Shown here: in pieces, positions 35,676 through 43,894 of the stretch
Numbering within the stretch: the first letter of the stretch is position 1
How the letters are laid out: each line of letters opens with the position of its first letter
Assembly (NCBI RefSeq): GCF_019969685.1
Contig: NZ_JAHXYZ010000001.1
Span: 744,001 to 808,000 of the forward strand
From: Microbacterium sp. EST19A
GTDB taxonomy: Bacteria > Actinomycetota > Actinomycetes > Actinomycetales > Microbacteriaceae
Direction of reading: 5' to 3'
DNA length: 64,000 bases
The notes under the pieces: generated by a model
Databases searched by the model: none
Told to the model about the DNA's origin: nothing
Seen by the model: the letters and a program-made list of their open reading frames with translations, nothing else
Position numbers and translations under genes: made by a program

Positions 35676-36559
35676 CGCTTCCCCCGGTTCCGCGGGTCGA
35701 GGCTGTCGCGCAACCCGTCGCCGAGCAGGTTCAGGCCCACGACGAGGAGCACCACGACGACGCCGGGCGCGATCATCGTCCACGGCGCGATCGTCAGGAG
35801 CGTGCGGGCCTCGAAGATCATCGATCCGAGCGACGGCGCCGGTGGCGGGGTGCCCAGGCCGAGGAAGCTCAGCGACGCCTCGGTCAGCACAGCCCAGGAC
35901 AGCGAGAGCGTGACCTGCACGATGATGATCGAGGTGATGTTCGGCAGCACGTGCCGGAACATCGTGGCCATGCGACTCTGCCCGGTGCTCTTGGCCGCCT
36001 TGACGTACTCGACCTCGCGGAGCGAGAGAACCGGGCCGCGCGTCACCCGGATGAAGATCGGCACGTACACGATCGCGATGGCGACGGCGATCGTGAACCA
36101 GTTGCGCTCGAAGACCGAGGCGAGCGAGAGGGCCAGCAGCAGCGGAGGGAACGCGAACAGCACGTTCGTGACCGCCGTGATGGCACCGTCGGAGAACCCG
36201 CGGTAGAAGCCGGCGATCAGACCGCAGACCGTGCCGACGATCGTGGCGAAGGCGACCGCGACCAGCGAGATCAGCGCGGAGTTCGCGACGCCGGCGGCGA
36301 CCCGCGAGAACACGTCGCGACCGAACTGGTCGGTGCCGAACCAGTGCACGGCCGACGGGGGCTGCAGGCGCGACGGCGGGTCCTGCGCGAGCGGGTCGAA
36401 CGGCAGCACCCCGAACGCCGAGACGATGCTGAGCAGCGCGAGCAGCACCACGATGATGAGCCCGGTGAGCCCGCTGCGACTGCGCAGCAGCAGCCGCACG
36501 CGCTCCATGGTGCGTCCGCCGCCGGGAGCGAGGGCCGGGGTCTGAGAGATGTCGGTCAT
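35672..36559 (-). CDS. Oligopeptide-type ABC transporter permease (DppC-like)
   Basis: 295 residues, six helices. The N-terminal OppC region is present (LLRSRSGLTGLIIVVLLALL, then HWFGTDQFGRDVFSRVAAG, the DxxGRD family signature). The EAA loop is EYVKAAKSTGQSRMATMFRHVLPN, which contacts the ATPase. Its start overlaps the upstream permease stop by ATGA. It forms the membrane channel with the DppB-like protein for the muropeptide/oligopeptide importer. Confidence 0.95.
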   Translation of the reverse strand: MTDISQTPALAPGGGRTMERVRLLLRSRSGLTGLIIVVLLALLSIVSAFGVLPFDPLAQDPPSRLQPPSAVHWFGTDQFGRDVFSRVAAGVANSALISLVAVAFATIVGTVCGLIAGFYRGFSDGAITAVTNVLFAFPPLLLALSLASVFERNWFTIAVAIAIVYVPIFIRVTRGPVLSLREVEYVKAAKSTGQSRMATMFRHVLPNITSIIIVQVTLSLSWAVLTEASLSFLGLGTPPPAPSLGSMIFEARTLLTIAPWTMIAPGVVVVLLVVGLNLLGDGLRDSLDPRNRGKR

Positions 36560-37527
36560 GCGGCACGCACCCGGGGATCGATGACCCGGTACAGCAGGTC
36601 GGTGAGCAGGTTGACGATGACGAAGGCGAGAGCGATCACGAGCACCGTGCTCTGTACGAGCGCGTACTCCTTCTGCTGGATGCCGAGCAGCACCTGGCGG
36701 CCGATGCCCGGGAGCGAGAAGATCTGCTCCACCACCACAGCACCGCCGAGCAGGTAGCCGAACTGCAGACCGGTCATGGTGACGATCGGCACGAGCGCGT
36801 TGCGCAGCACGTGACCGATCTGCAGCCGGCGCGGAGGCACGCCCTTCGCCCGCGCGGTGCGGATGAAGTCGTTCGAGCGGATCTCGAGCACCGCTGTCCT
36901 CGTGGTGCGCATGATCGGAGCGGCGATGCCGAAGCCCAGCACGATCGACGGCAGCAGCATCTGCTGGAGGTTCAGCAGCGGGTCCTGGAACAGCGTGACG
37001 AAGCCCTGCCCGTTGGGGTTGAACCCGAACGACGATGCCAGGACGGCGAGGAGCGCCGTGCCGAGGAGGAACGCGGGGATGGAGAGCCCCGCGAGACCGA
37101 CGACCTGGCCGAATCCGTCACGCACCGAGTCGGGCTTGGAGGCAGACAGCATGCCGAGCGGGATGCCGATGGCCAGGGCGAGCACGATCGAGAAGACCGC
37201 GAGTTCGAGGGTGACGGGCAGGGCGGCGGCGGTGAGGTCGAGAACGCTGGTCTGCGCCCGCGACGAGAACCCGAGATTGCCCGTGAAGATGTTGCCGAGC
37301 CAGGAGAAGAACTGCACGATGAGCGGCTGGTCGAGACCGTAGTAGGCCTCGAGGGCGGCGCGCTGGGCCGGGGTGAGGGACGCGGCCTCGGTGCCGAGGC
37401 CCGCACTGATCTGATCGCCGGGGATGGCGCGCAGCATCAGGAAGACGAAGACGGCCACGCCGAAGAGCGTGCCGAGGGCTGCGAGGATGCGGCGCAGCAC
37501 CGTGTTGCGGAGGATCTGTCTGAACAT
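36556..37527 (-). CDS. Oligopeptide-type ABC transporter permease (DppB-like)
   Basis: 323 residues. It begins MFRQILRNTVLRRILAALGTLFGVAVFVFLMLRAIPGD, the DppB/OppB opening (in parts LFGVAVFVFLMLRAIPGD). The EAA loop is DFIRTARAKGVPPRRLQIGHVLRNALVP. The late GYLLGGAVVVEQIFSLPGIGR is a family hallmark. A strong hairpin lies between its gene and the substrate-binding gene upstream, which should lower its expression relative to the binding protein. Confidence 0.95.
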   Translation of the reverse strand: MFRQILRNTVLRRILAALGTLFGVAVFVFLMLRAIPGDQISAGLGTEAASLTPAQRAALEAYYGLDQPLIVQFFSWLGNIFTGNLGFSSRAQTSVLDLTAAALPVTLELAVFSIVLALAIGIPLGMLSASKPDSVRDGFGQVVGLAGLSIPAFLLGTALLAVLASSFGFNPNGQGFVTLFQDPLLNLQQMLLPSIVLGFGIAAPIMRTTRTAVLEIRSNDFIRTARAKGVPPRRLQIGHVLRNALVPIVTMTGLQFGYLLGGAVVVEQIFSLPGIGRQVLLGIQQKEYALVQSTVLVIALAFVIVNLLTDLLYRVIDPRVRAA

Positions 37528-37556
37528 TCGCGTGTGAGGGCCTGTCGTCAGGGAGG

Positions 37557-37585
37557 GAGGGGGCGCGGTCCGGCCGCGCCCCCTC
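37557..37585 (-). terminator. Intra-operon hairpin downstream of the binding-protein gene
   Basis: Arms GAGGGGGCGCGG (37557-37568) and CCGCGCCCCCTC (37574-37585) pair perfectly around 5 bases. It sits in the 64-base gap between the substrate-binding gene and the first permease. It lacks a clear U run on the minus strand. A partial terminator or 3'-end stabiliser that makes more binding protein than permease is the likely role. Confidence 0.65.
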
Positions 37586-37591
37586 GATCCG

Positions 37592-39139
37592 CTACTTGAT
37601 GGAGGTCGTCCGCAGGTACTGCAGCGAACCGTTCACCATCGGAACGAAGCCGTCGACGGTCGATGCCGTCGCGGTGTACGTGTAGCTGGTGAAGAGCCAG
37701 ATCCACGGCGCGTTGTCCTCGAGGTCCTCGGAGACCTGCGCGTAGATGTCCTTGCGCTCATCGGCATCCGCCGTCTGACGTCCCTCGGCGAACAGCGAGT
37801 CGAGCTCGGGAGAGGAGTAGCCGGCGACAGTGTTCAGGTTTCCGGTGCTGGTGAAGTAGCGACCGTACATGCCGTCGGGGTCGGGGCGTCCGCCGTTGAG
37901 GGCGACGGCGGCGTCGAAGTCGCCGGCGATCCAGCGGTCGACGTAGGCGCCCGACTCGAGCACCTCGATCTCGAGGGTGATGTCGGCGTCGGCCAGCTGC
38001 GCCTTGAGGTTCTGCGCCTCGTTCACCGAGGTGGCGTACTCGCCCTGCGAGACGATCGTCTGGATGGTGACGCCGTCCTCCTTGCCCGCCTTCTTCAGGT
38101 ACTCGGCGGCCTTGTCGAGGTCGCGCTCGGGGCACGGCCGCGCGTCGGGGTCGGACTTGTACGCCGGCGACGTGATGGGACCTGTGACCTCGCCCTCGCC
38201 GAGAGCGGCGGTGTCGAGCACCTCCTGGCGGTCGATCGCGCACTGGATCGCGAGGCGCACGTTGACGTCGGCGAGGTCGCCGCGCGTCGCGTTGAGCTGC
38301 AGCGCGTGGTAGCTGAGCTGCGGCGTGGTCGCGACCTCGACGTTCGCGCCCTCGGCGGTCTGCGCGACGAGCGGGTCGTCGAACACGGCGAGCTGCACGT
38401 TGCCGGACTGCATGGCCGAGACGATAGAGGACTCGTCGGGGATGACGCGGAATTCGACCGTGTCGAGCAGTGCGGTATCGCCCCAGTAGTCGTCGTTCTT
38501 CGCCAGCGTGAGCGACTGGCTCGGCGTGCGGTCCTCGAGCACGAACGGACCGGTGCCGTTCGGCGTCGTGTTCAGCGCCTCCTCGGTGTCGTCCGAGGAG
38601 AGCATGGCCATGTTGATCACGGCGAGGTTGGCGGGGAGCGCGGCATCCGGGGCGCTGAGCGTCAGCGTCACGGTCGACTCATCGGTGGCCTCGACGGCCG
38701 CGACCGACGCGAGTGAGCTGCGCGCCACGGCGGCGGTGGCCTCGAGGGCGATCGCGTCGAGCGAGTACTTCACGTCTTCCGAGCCGAACGTGCTGCCGTC
38801 GGCGAAGGTGACGCCCTCGCGGAGGTGCAGGGTCACGGTGAGCCCGTCCTCCGACACATCCCACGACTCGGCGAGGCCCGGGACGACCTCGAGCTTCTCG
38901 TCGAACTCGGTGAGGGTGCCGTAGAGGTTCTGCAGCACGTTGACGGCCTGGAACTGCGTCGCCTTCCAGGGGAAGAGCGTGTCCGGGTCGCTGGTGACGC
39001 CGATGACGAGGTCGCCGCCGGCGGCGCCCTCGGACGGGGACGGTTCGGATGCCGGGGCGGAACACCCGGACAGGACGAGGGCCAGGACGGCGCCCGTCGC
39101 GGTGAGAGCGCCCAGGGACGCCCGCCGTGCTGTGCTCAT
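37592..39139 (-). CDS. Family 5 (DppA/OppA) substrate-binding lipoprotein
   Basis: 515 residues from ATG 39139 with AGGAGG upstream. A lipoprotein signal peptide ends VLALVLSGC, with the lipid-bearing cysteine at Cys26. A serine/proline-rich linker precedes the SBP_bac_5 body: VIGVTSDPDTLFPWKATQ, LAESWDVSEDGLTVTLHLREGVTFADG, and FDAAVALNGGRPDPDGMYGRYF. It captures ligand outside the membrane and hands it to the DppB/DppC-like permeases. Given the operon content, murein peptides or MurNAc-peptides are the inferred ligands. It is the first gene of the operon. Confidence 0.94.
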   Translation of the reverse strand: MSTARRASLGALTATGAVLALVLSGCSAPASEPSPSEGAAGGDLVIGVTSDPDTLFPWKATQFQAVNVLQNLYGTLTEFDEKLEVVPGLAESWDVSEDGLTVTLHLREGVTFADGSTFGSEDVKYSLDAIALEATAAVARSSLASVAAVEATDESTVTLTLSAPDAALPANLAVINMAMLSSDDTEEALNTTPNGTGPFVLEDRTPSQSLTLAKNDDYWGDTALLDTVEFRVIPDESSIVSAMQSGNVQLAVFDDPLVAQTAEGANVEVATTPQLSYHALQLNATRGDLADVNVRLAIQCAIDRQEVLDTAALGEGEVTGPITSPAYKSDPDARPCPERDLDKAAEYLKKAGKEDGVTIQTIVSQGEYATSVNEAQNLKAQLADADITLEIEVLESGAYVDRWIAGDFDAAVALNGGRPDPDGMYGRYFTSTGNLNTVAGYSSPELDSLFAEGRQTADADERKDIYAQVSEDLEDNAPWIWLFTSYTYTATASTVDGFVPMVNGSLQYLRTTSIK

Positions 39140-39227
39140 TGCTGATTCCTCCTGCTGGCTGGGACGCGTCGCCATGGCGTCGGGGAGGCCTTTCGCCTGC
39201 TCGCCCGCGAACATCGTCGATCTTGGT

Positions 39228-39270
39228 TGTACCAAAAGTACACGAAAGTCACTTCTGATGTAACAGAAGT
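39228..39270. promoter_or_regulatory. MurR operator candidates in divergent promoter
   Basis: Two perfect dyads lie in an AT-rich spacer: TGTAC-caaaa-GTACA (39228-39242) and ACTTCTG-atgtaa-CAGAAGT (39251-39270). They are unlike each other, so two different proteins may bind, or only one is the MurR site. TAGTGT (39276-39281) just downstream could be the murR -10. Confidence 0.55.
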
Positions 39271-39306
39271 TCCTCTAGTGTTATGAAACATCGATCGGAG
39301 ACCTCC

Positions 39307-40209
39307 ATGCCCCATCACGCCGCCCTCGACGATGCCGGCGGGCACCCCGTTCTCGTGCGCATGCGCGCGATCCGTCCCGAGCTGCGCCCCAGCGAGCAGC
39401 GGATCGCCGACCTCTTCCTCGCGCAGCCGGCGGAGACGGCGGGGCTGTCGATCGCCGAGCTCGCCCAGCGCTGCGACACCTCGACGACCTCGGTGGTGCG
39501 CTTCTGCAAGCGGCTCGGGTACGACCACGTGCGCGAACTGCGCAACCACGTGCTGCGCGACGTGGAGCGCGAGACGTTCGACACGGCGGCCCTTCCCGAC
39601 GTCTCCGGTGACATCGACCGCAACGACACGCTGACCGACATCGTCGCGAAGGTGTCGCTCGCCGAGACGCTCTCCCTCGCCGACACCGCGAAGGTGCTCG
39701 ACACCGACGCGCTGCGCGCCGCCGTCGACGCGATCAACGCCTCCACGCGGGTCGACATCTTCGGCGTCGGCGCGAGCTCGATCGTCGGTCTCGACCTGCA
39801 GCGCAAGCTCACCCGCATCGGCCGCACGGCCTTGGATTGGTCCGATCCGCACGCGGCGTGGACGTCGGCGGCCACGCTGGGACCGGGCAACGTCGCGATC
39901 GCGGTCTCGCACAGCGGCTCCACGACCGACACGATCGAGTTCCTGCTGCTTGCCCGACGGGCAGGGGCGACGACGATCGCGATCACCAATCACGCCGGCG
40001 CCGCGCTCGCCGATCAGGCCGACATCGTGCTCACCACGGCCGCACGCGAGACGGGCTTCCGCTCGGGAGCACTCGGCAGCCGGATCGCCCAGCTCATGGT
40101 CGTCGACTGCATCTTCATCGGCGTCGCCCAGTCCAACTACGACCGCTCGATGGAGGCGCTGCGCGACACGTATGCGGCCGTGCACCGCGTCAGAGCAGGC
40201 GGCGCGTGA
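39307..40209 (+). CDS. murR: MurR/RpiR-family transcriptional regulator
   Basis: 300 residues from ATG 39307, which has GGAG 7 bases upstream. An in-frame ATG at 39283 lies only one base after the TAGTGT -10 candidate, so it is less likely. The HTH_6 domain (RPSEQRIADLFLAQPAE and SIAELAQRCDTSTTSVVRFCKRLGY) is followed by a SIS domain with VDIFGVGASSIVGLDLQRKL and IAVSHSGSTTDTIEFL. E. coli MurR binds MurNAc-6-P through this domain. Divergent placement from the recycling operon indicates local repression. The function as a MurNAc-6-P sensor is inferred. Confidence 0.88.
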   Translation: MPHHAALDDAGGHPVLVRMRAIRPELRPSEQRIADLFLAQPAETAGLSIAELAQRCDTSTTSVVRFCKRLGYDHVRELRNHVLRDVERETFDTAALPDVSGDIDRNDTLTDIVAKVSLAETLSLADTAKVLDTDALRAAVDAINASTRVDIFGVGASSIVGLDLQRKLTRIGRTALDWSDPHAAWTSAATLGPGNVAIAVSHSGSTTDTIEFLLLARRAGATTIAITNHAGAALADQADIVLTTAARETGFRSGALGSRIAQLMVVDCIFIGVAQSNYDRSMEALRDTYAAVHRVRAGGA

Positions 40210-41351
40210 CACGCACGCGCAACCGGACGGCGCTCTTCGCCGCCTTCGCCAGCCTCGGGGTCACCGCCGCGTTCGTGCCCGCCGCGCTCCCCTCAGCGGA
40301 GCGGATGCTGTCGGCCGAGCTCAGCGCCGCCGTGCCGGCACTGTTCGCCGGGTTGCTCGTCGGCGTGCTCCTCTCCGGACCGCTGCTCGTGCGTCGCCCG
40401 CCGAGAGTGACGTTGATCCTCGGCAGCGCACTCCAGGCGGCCGCCCTCGTCGCCGCGGCGTGGGCGGGGCATCCGGCGGTCTTCCTCGGCGCGGCCGCGA
40501 TAGCCGGACTCGGGTTCGGGCTCGTCGAGGCCGCGGGTTCGGTGGCGGCCAAGGCGGCGGCGACCGGCAGCGCGACCGGGATGCTGAGTGCGCTCATGGG
40601 CACCGTGGCCGTCTGCGCCGCACTCACGCCGCTCGCCGTGGCCGCCGGATCCGAGGCGCTGCCCATGCTCAGCATCCTCGCGGTCGTCCCGCTCGTGACG
40701 ATCGTCCTCCTCGCCGGAGGGCGCGAGCCATCGGCATCCGCGTCCGACATGCCGGTGCGACGTGACGCGCGGGCACTGCTCCCGCTCCTGCCGTTCGCGG
40801 TCGCGCTCCCGCTGTACGTCGGCGTCGAGACGGTGCTCTCCGGATGGTCGGCCGTCATACCCGAGCGGGCGCTGGCGCTGGATCCTGCTGCCGCGGCCCT
40901 CGGGACCTCCGTCTTCTGGGCGCTGATGGCCGTCGGTCGATTCGGAGCCGCCGGGCTGCGGCGTCGCGCGGTCTCGCCGGTCACGATCCTCGCCGTCGGC
41001 ACGATCGGCGCGGCCTGCCTGATGGCCACGGCCGGAATGCTGGTGGGCGGATTCCCAGTGGGCGCGCTCGCCGCGCTCGCGGCATCCGTCGTTCTCCTCG
41101 CACCGAGCTACGGCCTGATCGTCGGACTCGCCCTCGATCGACTCGACGCTGCCCGGAGCGCCGCCGTGACGGGAGCCCTCGTGGCATGCGGGGCCGTCGG
41201 CGGCACGTTCGTCCCGAGCCTCGTGCTGCTGGTCGGCCGCGACCCGGCATCGAGCACGACGCTGATCATCTCGGCTGCGCTGTGCGCCGTCGTTCCGGTG
41301 CTGGTGCTCGTTGCGGCGCGGGTGGGGAGACGTGCACCAACCCGGCCCTGA
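40206..41351 (+). CDS. MFS transporter, 12-helix
   Basis: 381 residues starting at GTG 40206, which overlaps the murR stop as GTGA, so the two are translationally coupled. About 12 hydrophobic helices with an alanine-rich centre (GFGLVEAAGSVAAKAAATGSATGML). The middle loop is short and polar (GGREPSASASDMPVRRDAR). It resembles the fucose/sugar-permease side of the MFS rather than the drug exporters, but the substrate cannot be read. Coupling to murR suggests a sugar or cell-wall fragment carrier, which is inference. Confidence 0.82.
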   Translation: MTRTRNRTALFAAFASLGVTAAFVPAALPSAERMLSAELSAAVPALFAGLLVGVLLSGPLLVRRPPRVTLILGSALQAAALVAAAWAGHPAVFLGAAAIAGLGFGLVEAAGSVAAKAAATGSATGMLSALMGTVAVCAALTPLAVAAGSEALPMLSILAVVPLVTIVLLAGGREPSASASDMPVRRDARALLPLLPFAVALPLYVGVETVLSGWSAVIPERALALDPAAAALGTSVFWALMAVGRFGAAGLRRRAVSPVTILAVGTIGAACLMATAGMLVGGFPVGALAALAASVVLLAPSYGLIVGLALDRLDAARSAAVTGALVACGAVGGTFVPSLVLLVGRDPASSTTLIISAALCAVVPVLVLVAARVGRRAPTRP

Positions 41352-41482
41352 CGGCCCGACTACTCCTCCACGATCGCGCATCTCCCCGGGATGTTCACCG
41401 ATACCGATATACAGCGCTTCCGCCGCGGAGAAACAGCGTAGTTTCGCTGGCGAACCCGTCGTTCGCATCGCAGACTGGAGCC

Positions 41483-41857
41483 GTGTACGTGTCCATCGAA
41501 ACCCTGACGATCGTGCTCAGCGCGGTCGGCATCGTGCTGACCCTCGGCGCGAGCCTCTTCACCGGCTTCACCTGGGTTGTGCGTCACGTCGACGACCGGA
41601 TCTACGCCGTCGAAGAGAAGCTCACGACACGCATCGACGCCGTTGAAGAGAAGCTCACCACACGCATCGACGCCGTCGAAGAGAAGCTCACCACACGCAT
41701 CGACGCCGTCGAAGAGAGACTCACCACACGCATCGACGCCGTCGATCTGAAGCTCGCCACGCGCATCGACAGCCTCGCGGTCGAGGTCGTCGACGTGAAG
41801 ATCGCGATCGCGCGGCTCGAAGGTCCCCCTCGTCAGCTCGCGACCGCGTCTCGCTGA
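41483..41857 (+). CDS. Membrane-anchored hendecad-repeat protein, second example
   Basis: 124 residues from GTG 41483, with CAGACT 6 bases upstream. A transmembrane helix (about 6-32, LTIVLSAVGIVLTLGASLFT) is followed by VVRHVDDRI and five 11-residue units: YAVEEKLTTRI, DAVEEKLTTRI (twice), DAVEERLTTRI, DAVDLKLATRI. The tail VEVVDVKIAIARLEG continues the helix. The design matches the protein at 19869 (anchor plus hendecads) but with an unrelated unit, so the two look like members of a fast-changing class. Function unknown. Confidence 0.72.
   Translation: MYVSIETLTIVLSAVGIVLTLGASLFTGFTWVVRHVDDRIYAVEEKLTTRIDAVEEKLTTRIDAVEEKLTTRIDAVEERLTTRIDAVDLKLATRIDSLAVEVVDVKIAIARLEGPPRQLATASR
41603..41767 (+). 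repeat. 33-bp in-gene tandem repeats (five units)
   Basis: Units 41603-41635, 41636-41668, 41669-41701, 41702-41734 and 41735-41767 each encode one hendecad. Units 1-4 differ at only a few bases, so unit loss or gain by slippage is possible without a frameshift. Confidence 0.85.
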
Positions 41858-41888
41858 GACCCGGGCACGGTTGCCGACGTCTGCGCCG

Positions 41889-42791
41889 CTAGCGCAGGAC
41901 GAGCGCGGCCGCGCCGATCAGTGGACCCTCATCGCCCAACCCGGAACGCACGACCCTCGCCTTGCGGGAGTACTCGTGCGCGGCGTTCGCGGTGAGTGCC
42001 TGCTGCACGAGGTCGATGTAGTCGGGCGAGACGCGCGAGAATCCTCCGCCGATGGCGACCGTGTCGAGGTCGACGAGGGTCGCGGCATCGGCCAGCGCCT
42101 CTCCCACCGCCTTCGCCGAGCGCTCGATCGCGGCGCGCGCGACGGCGACTCCCGCGGCGGCGTCCCGGGCGAGGTCTTCGCCGGTCGCGCCGCTCCAGCC
42201 CTGCTGCTGCGCCCAGGCGGCACTCGCGGGGCCGGAGGCGATCTCCTCGAGTGTCAGGCCGCCCTCACGGCGCACCTGGCCCAGGTGACCGGCGTTGCCG
42301 GTGGCGCCGGGGATGTACGCGCCGTTCACGACGAAGCCGCCGCCGACACCCGTCGAGACGACGATCGACAGCGAGGCACCGGCATCCTGCGTGGCACCGA
42401 GCCACGACTCGGCGAGCGCGAGAGCTCCGCCGTCGTGGCCGAGCACGGTCGGCACCTCGCGGCCCAGACCGGCGGATGCCGCCTCGCGCACGGCCGCGGC
42501 CAGACCGAAGCCCCGCGCCAGAGGCATGTTCACGGGCATGATCGCGCCGGCGATGCGGTCGATCGGTCCGGCGCTTCCCGCACCCGCGCCCACGATCTCG
42601 GCGCCCTCCGGCAGAGCGGCGAGCGCATGCGCGACGATCGCCTGCACGGCGGCGGTCAGCGACTCGAAGGTCGCCTCACGCCCGGTCGCCTGCCTGCTGC
42701 GGCTGCCCGCGACGAGCGCGCCGTCTTCGCCGACGAGCGCGGCCTCCATCTTGGTGCCGCCCACATCGACGGCCAGGGCGTAGCTCGTCAC
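41889..42791 (-). CDS. ROK-family sugar kinase (glucokinase-like) without zinc cysteines
   Basis: 300 residues starting at GTG 42791, overlapping the pyrE stop as GTGA. The phosphate loop LAVDVGGTKMEAALVGEDG, the second site VGAGAGSAGPIDRIAG and the VSTGVGGGFVVNGAYIPGATGNAGHLGQV region are all ROK. The usual C-x-C-G-x-x-G-C zinc motif after GHLGQV is replaced by REGGLTLEEIASGPASAAWA, which has no cysteine. Substrate is probably a hexose or amino sugar. Linkage to pyrE is unusual and may only be transcriptional. Confidence 0.86.
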   Translation of the reverse strand: MTSYALAVDVGGTKMEAALVGEDGALVAGSRSRQATGREATFESLTAAVQAIVAHALAALPEGAEIVGAGAGSAGPIDRIAGAIMPVNMPLARGFGLAAAVREAASAGLGREVPTVLGHDGGALALAESWLGATQDAGASLSIVVSTGVGGGFVVNGAYIPGATGNAGHLGQVRREGGLTLEEIASGPASAAWAQQQGWSGATGEDLARDAAAGVAVARAAIERSAKAVGEALADAATLVDLDTVAIGGGFSRVSPDYIDLVQQALTANAAHEYSRKARVVRSGLGDEGPLIGAAALVLR

Positions 42792-43348
42792 TGCGGGTCG
42801 AGCCCGAGGTCGTCGAGGTCGAAGGCCGCGCGCCATTCGAGGCCTTCCGCTTCGATCGCGGCCTGCGCACCGGTCTTGCGGTCGACGATCACGGCGACGG
42901 CGACGATCTCGGCCCCCTCGCGACGCAGGGCCTCGACGGCCTTGAGTGCGGACTGCCCGGTGGTGGAGGTGTCTTCCAGCACGACGACGCGCTTGCCCTT
43001 GACGTCGGCGCCCTCGATCTGACGGCCGCGGCCGTGGTCCTTCGGCTCCTTGCGCACGACGAACGCGTCGAGCGGACGATCGGCTGCGACGGAGGCGTGC
43101 AGCACCGAGTTCGCGATCGGGTCGGCACCGAGGGTGAGCCCTCCGACCGCGACGATGTCGAGGTCGCCGATGAGGTCGAGCATGATGCGCCCGATCGCGG
43201 GAGCGGCCCGGTGATCGAGTGTCAGCTTGCGCATATCGACGTAGTACGTCGCCTTCTTGCCACTGGAGAGGGTGAAGTCGCCGTGGAACACCGCCTCGTC
43301 CTTGATCAGGTCGAGAAGGGTCTGACGGTCTGCGTCGAGTGCGGTCAC
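42788..43348 (-). CDS. pyrE: Orotate phosphoribosyltransferase
   Basis: 186 residues from GTG 43348. TACACT lies 7 bases upstream, whereas the longer frame (to 43396) would cross this hexamer, so the GTG is preferred. The PRPP-binding motif is VVVLEDTSTTGQSALKAVEALR. FHGDFTLSSGKKATYYVDMRKLTLDH and KEPKDHGRGRQIEG are OPRT motifs. It makes OMP from orotate and PRPP in de novo pyrimidine synthesis. Confidence 0.96.
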   Translation of the reverse strand: MTALDADRQTLLDLIKDEAVFHGDFTLSSGKKATYYVDMRKLTLDHRAAPAIGRIMLDLIGDLDIVAVGGLTLGADPIANSVLHASVAADRPLDAFVVRKEPKDHGRGRQIEGADVKGKRVVVLEDTSTTGQSALKAVEALRREGAEIVAVAVIVDRKTGAQAAIEAEGLEWRAAFDLDDLGLDPQ

Positions 43349-43462
43349 GGCATCCAGTGTAGAAGGCACGGTTGGACCTGCTTCGCTCGATGTCATATGA
43401 TTCCGTCATGCGGAAGTTCGCATTCGCTCTGTGAATAGTTGAGATCGAGAAGAGGAGACGTC

Positions 43463-43894
43463 ATGTCTACCCACCGCCAGATCGCCGCGATCAACTACGA
43501 GACGGCCGCGCGCGCCGTCGCCATCGCCATGGAAGTGGGCGAGAGCCACGGGGTGAAGACCGTCATCGCCGTCGCCGATCCCTCGATGACTCTCATCGCC
43601 TACGGGATGACCGACGGCGCCACCCCGCACAGCGCCGAGACCAGCCGCCGCAAGGCCGCGACCTCGGCATCCACCCGTCGCCGCACCGGGATGATCCCGG
43701 AAGCGCTCAGCATCACCCTGCCCCTCGCCACCGGCAGCACGCTCACGACCGTCGACGGGGGCGTGCCGATCTTCTTCGACGACGTGCACGTCGGCGGACT
43801 GGGAGTGGCCGGGGGAACGCCCGTGCAGGATGCCGAGATCGCACTGGAGACCCTGCAGCGCCTCGGCGCCCGAACAGAAGGAATGCTGAAATGA
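43463..43894 (+). CDS. glcG: GlcG/HbpS-family protein
   Basis: 143 residues from ATG 43463, with AGGAG 6 bases upstream. The opening YETAARAVAIAMEVGESHGVKTVIAVADPSMTLIAYGM, the RRKAATSASTRR helix and the GGVPIFFDDVHVGGLGVAGGTPVQDAEIA end are the DUF336 (GlcG/HbpS) pattern. HbpS binds haem in Streptomyces; GlcG is linked to glcB in E. coli. The glcB ATG overlaps its stop, so the two are coupled. The biochemical role remains uncertain. Confidence 0.86.
   Translation: MSTHRQIAAINYETAARAVAIAMEVGESHGVKTVIAVADPSMTLIAYGMTDGATPHSAETSRRKAATSASTRRRTGMIPEALSITLPLATGSTLTTVDGGVPIFFDDVHVGGLGVAGGTPVQDAEIALETLQRLGARTEGMLK

Noticed and set aside
41603..41767. CRISPR-like direct repeats
   Set aside because: The 33-bp units are contiguous without spacers and encode 11-residue hendecads in frame.
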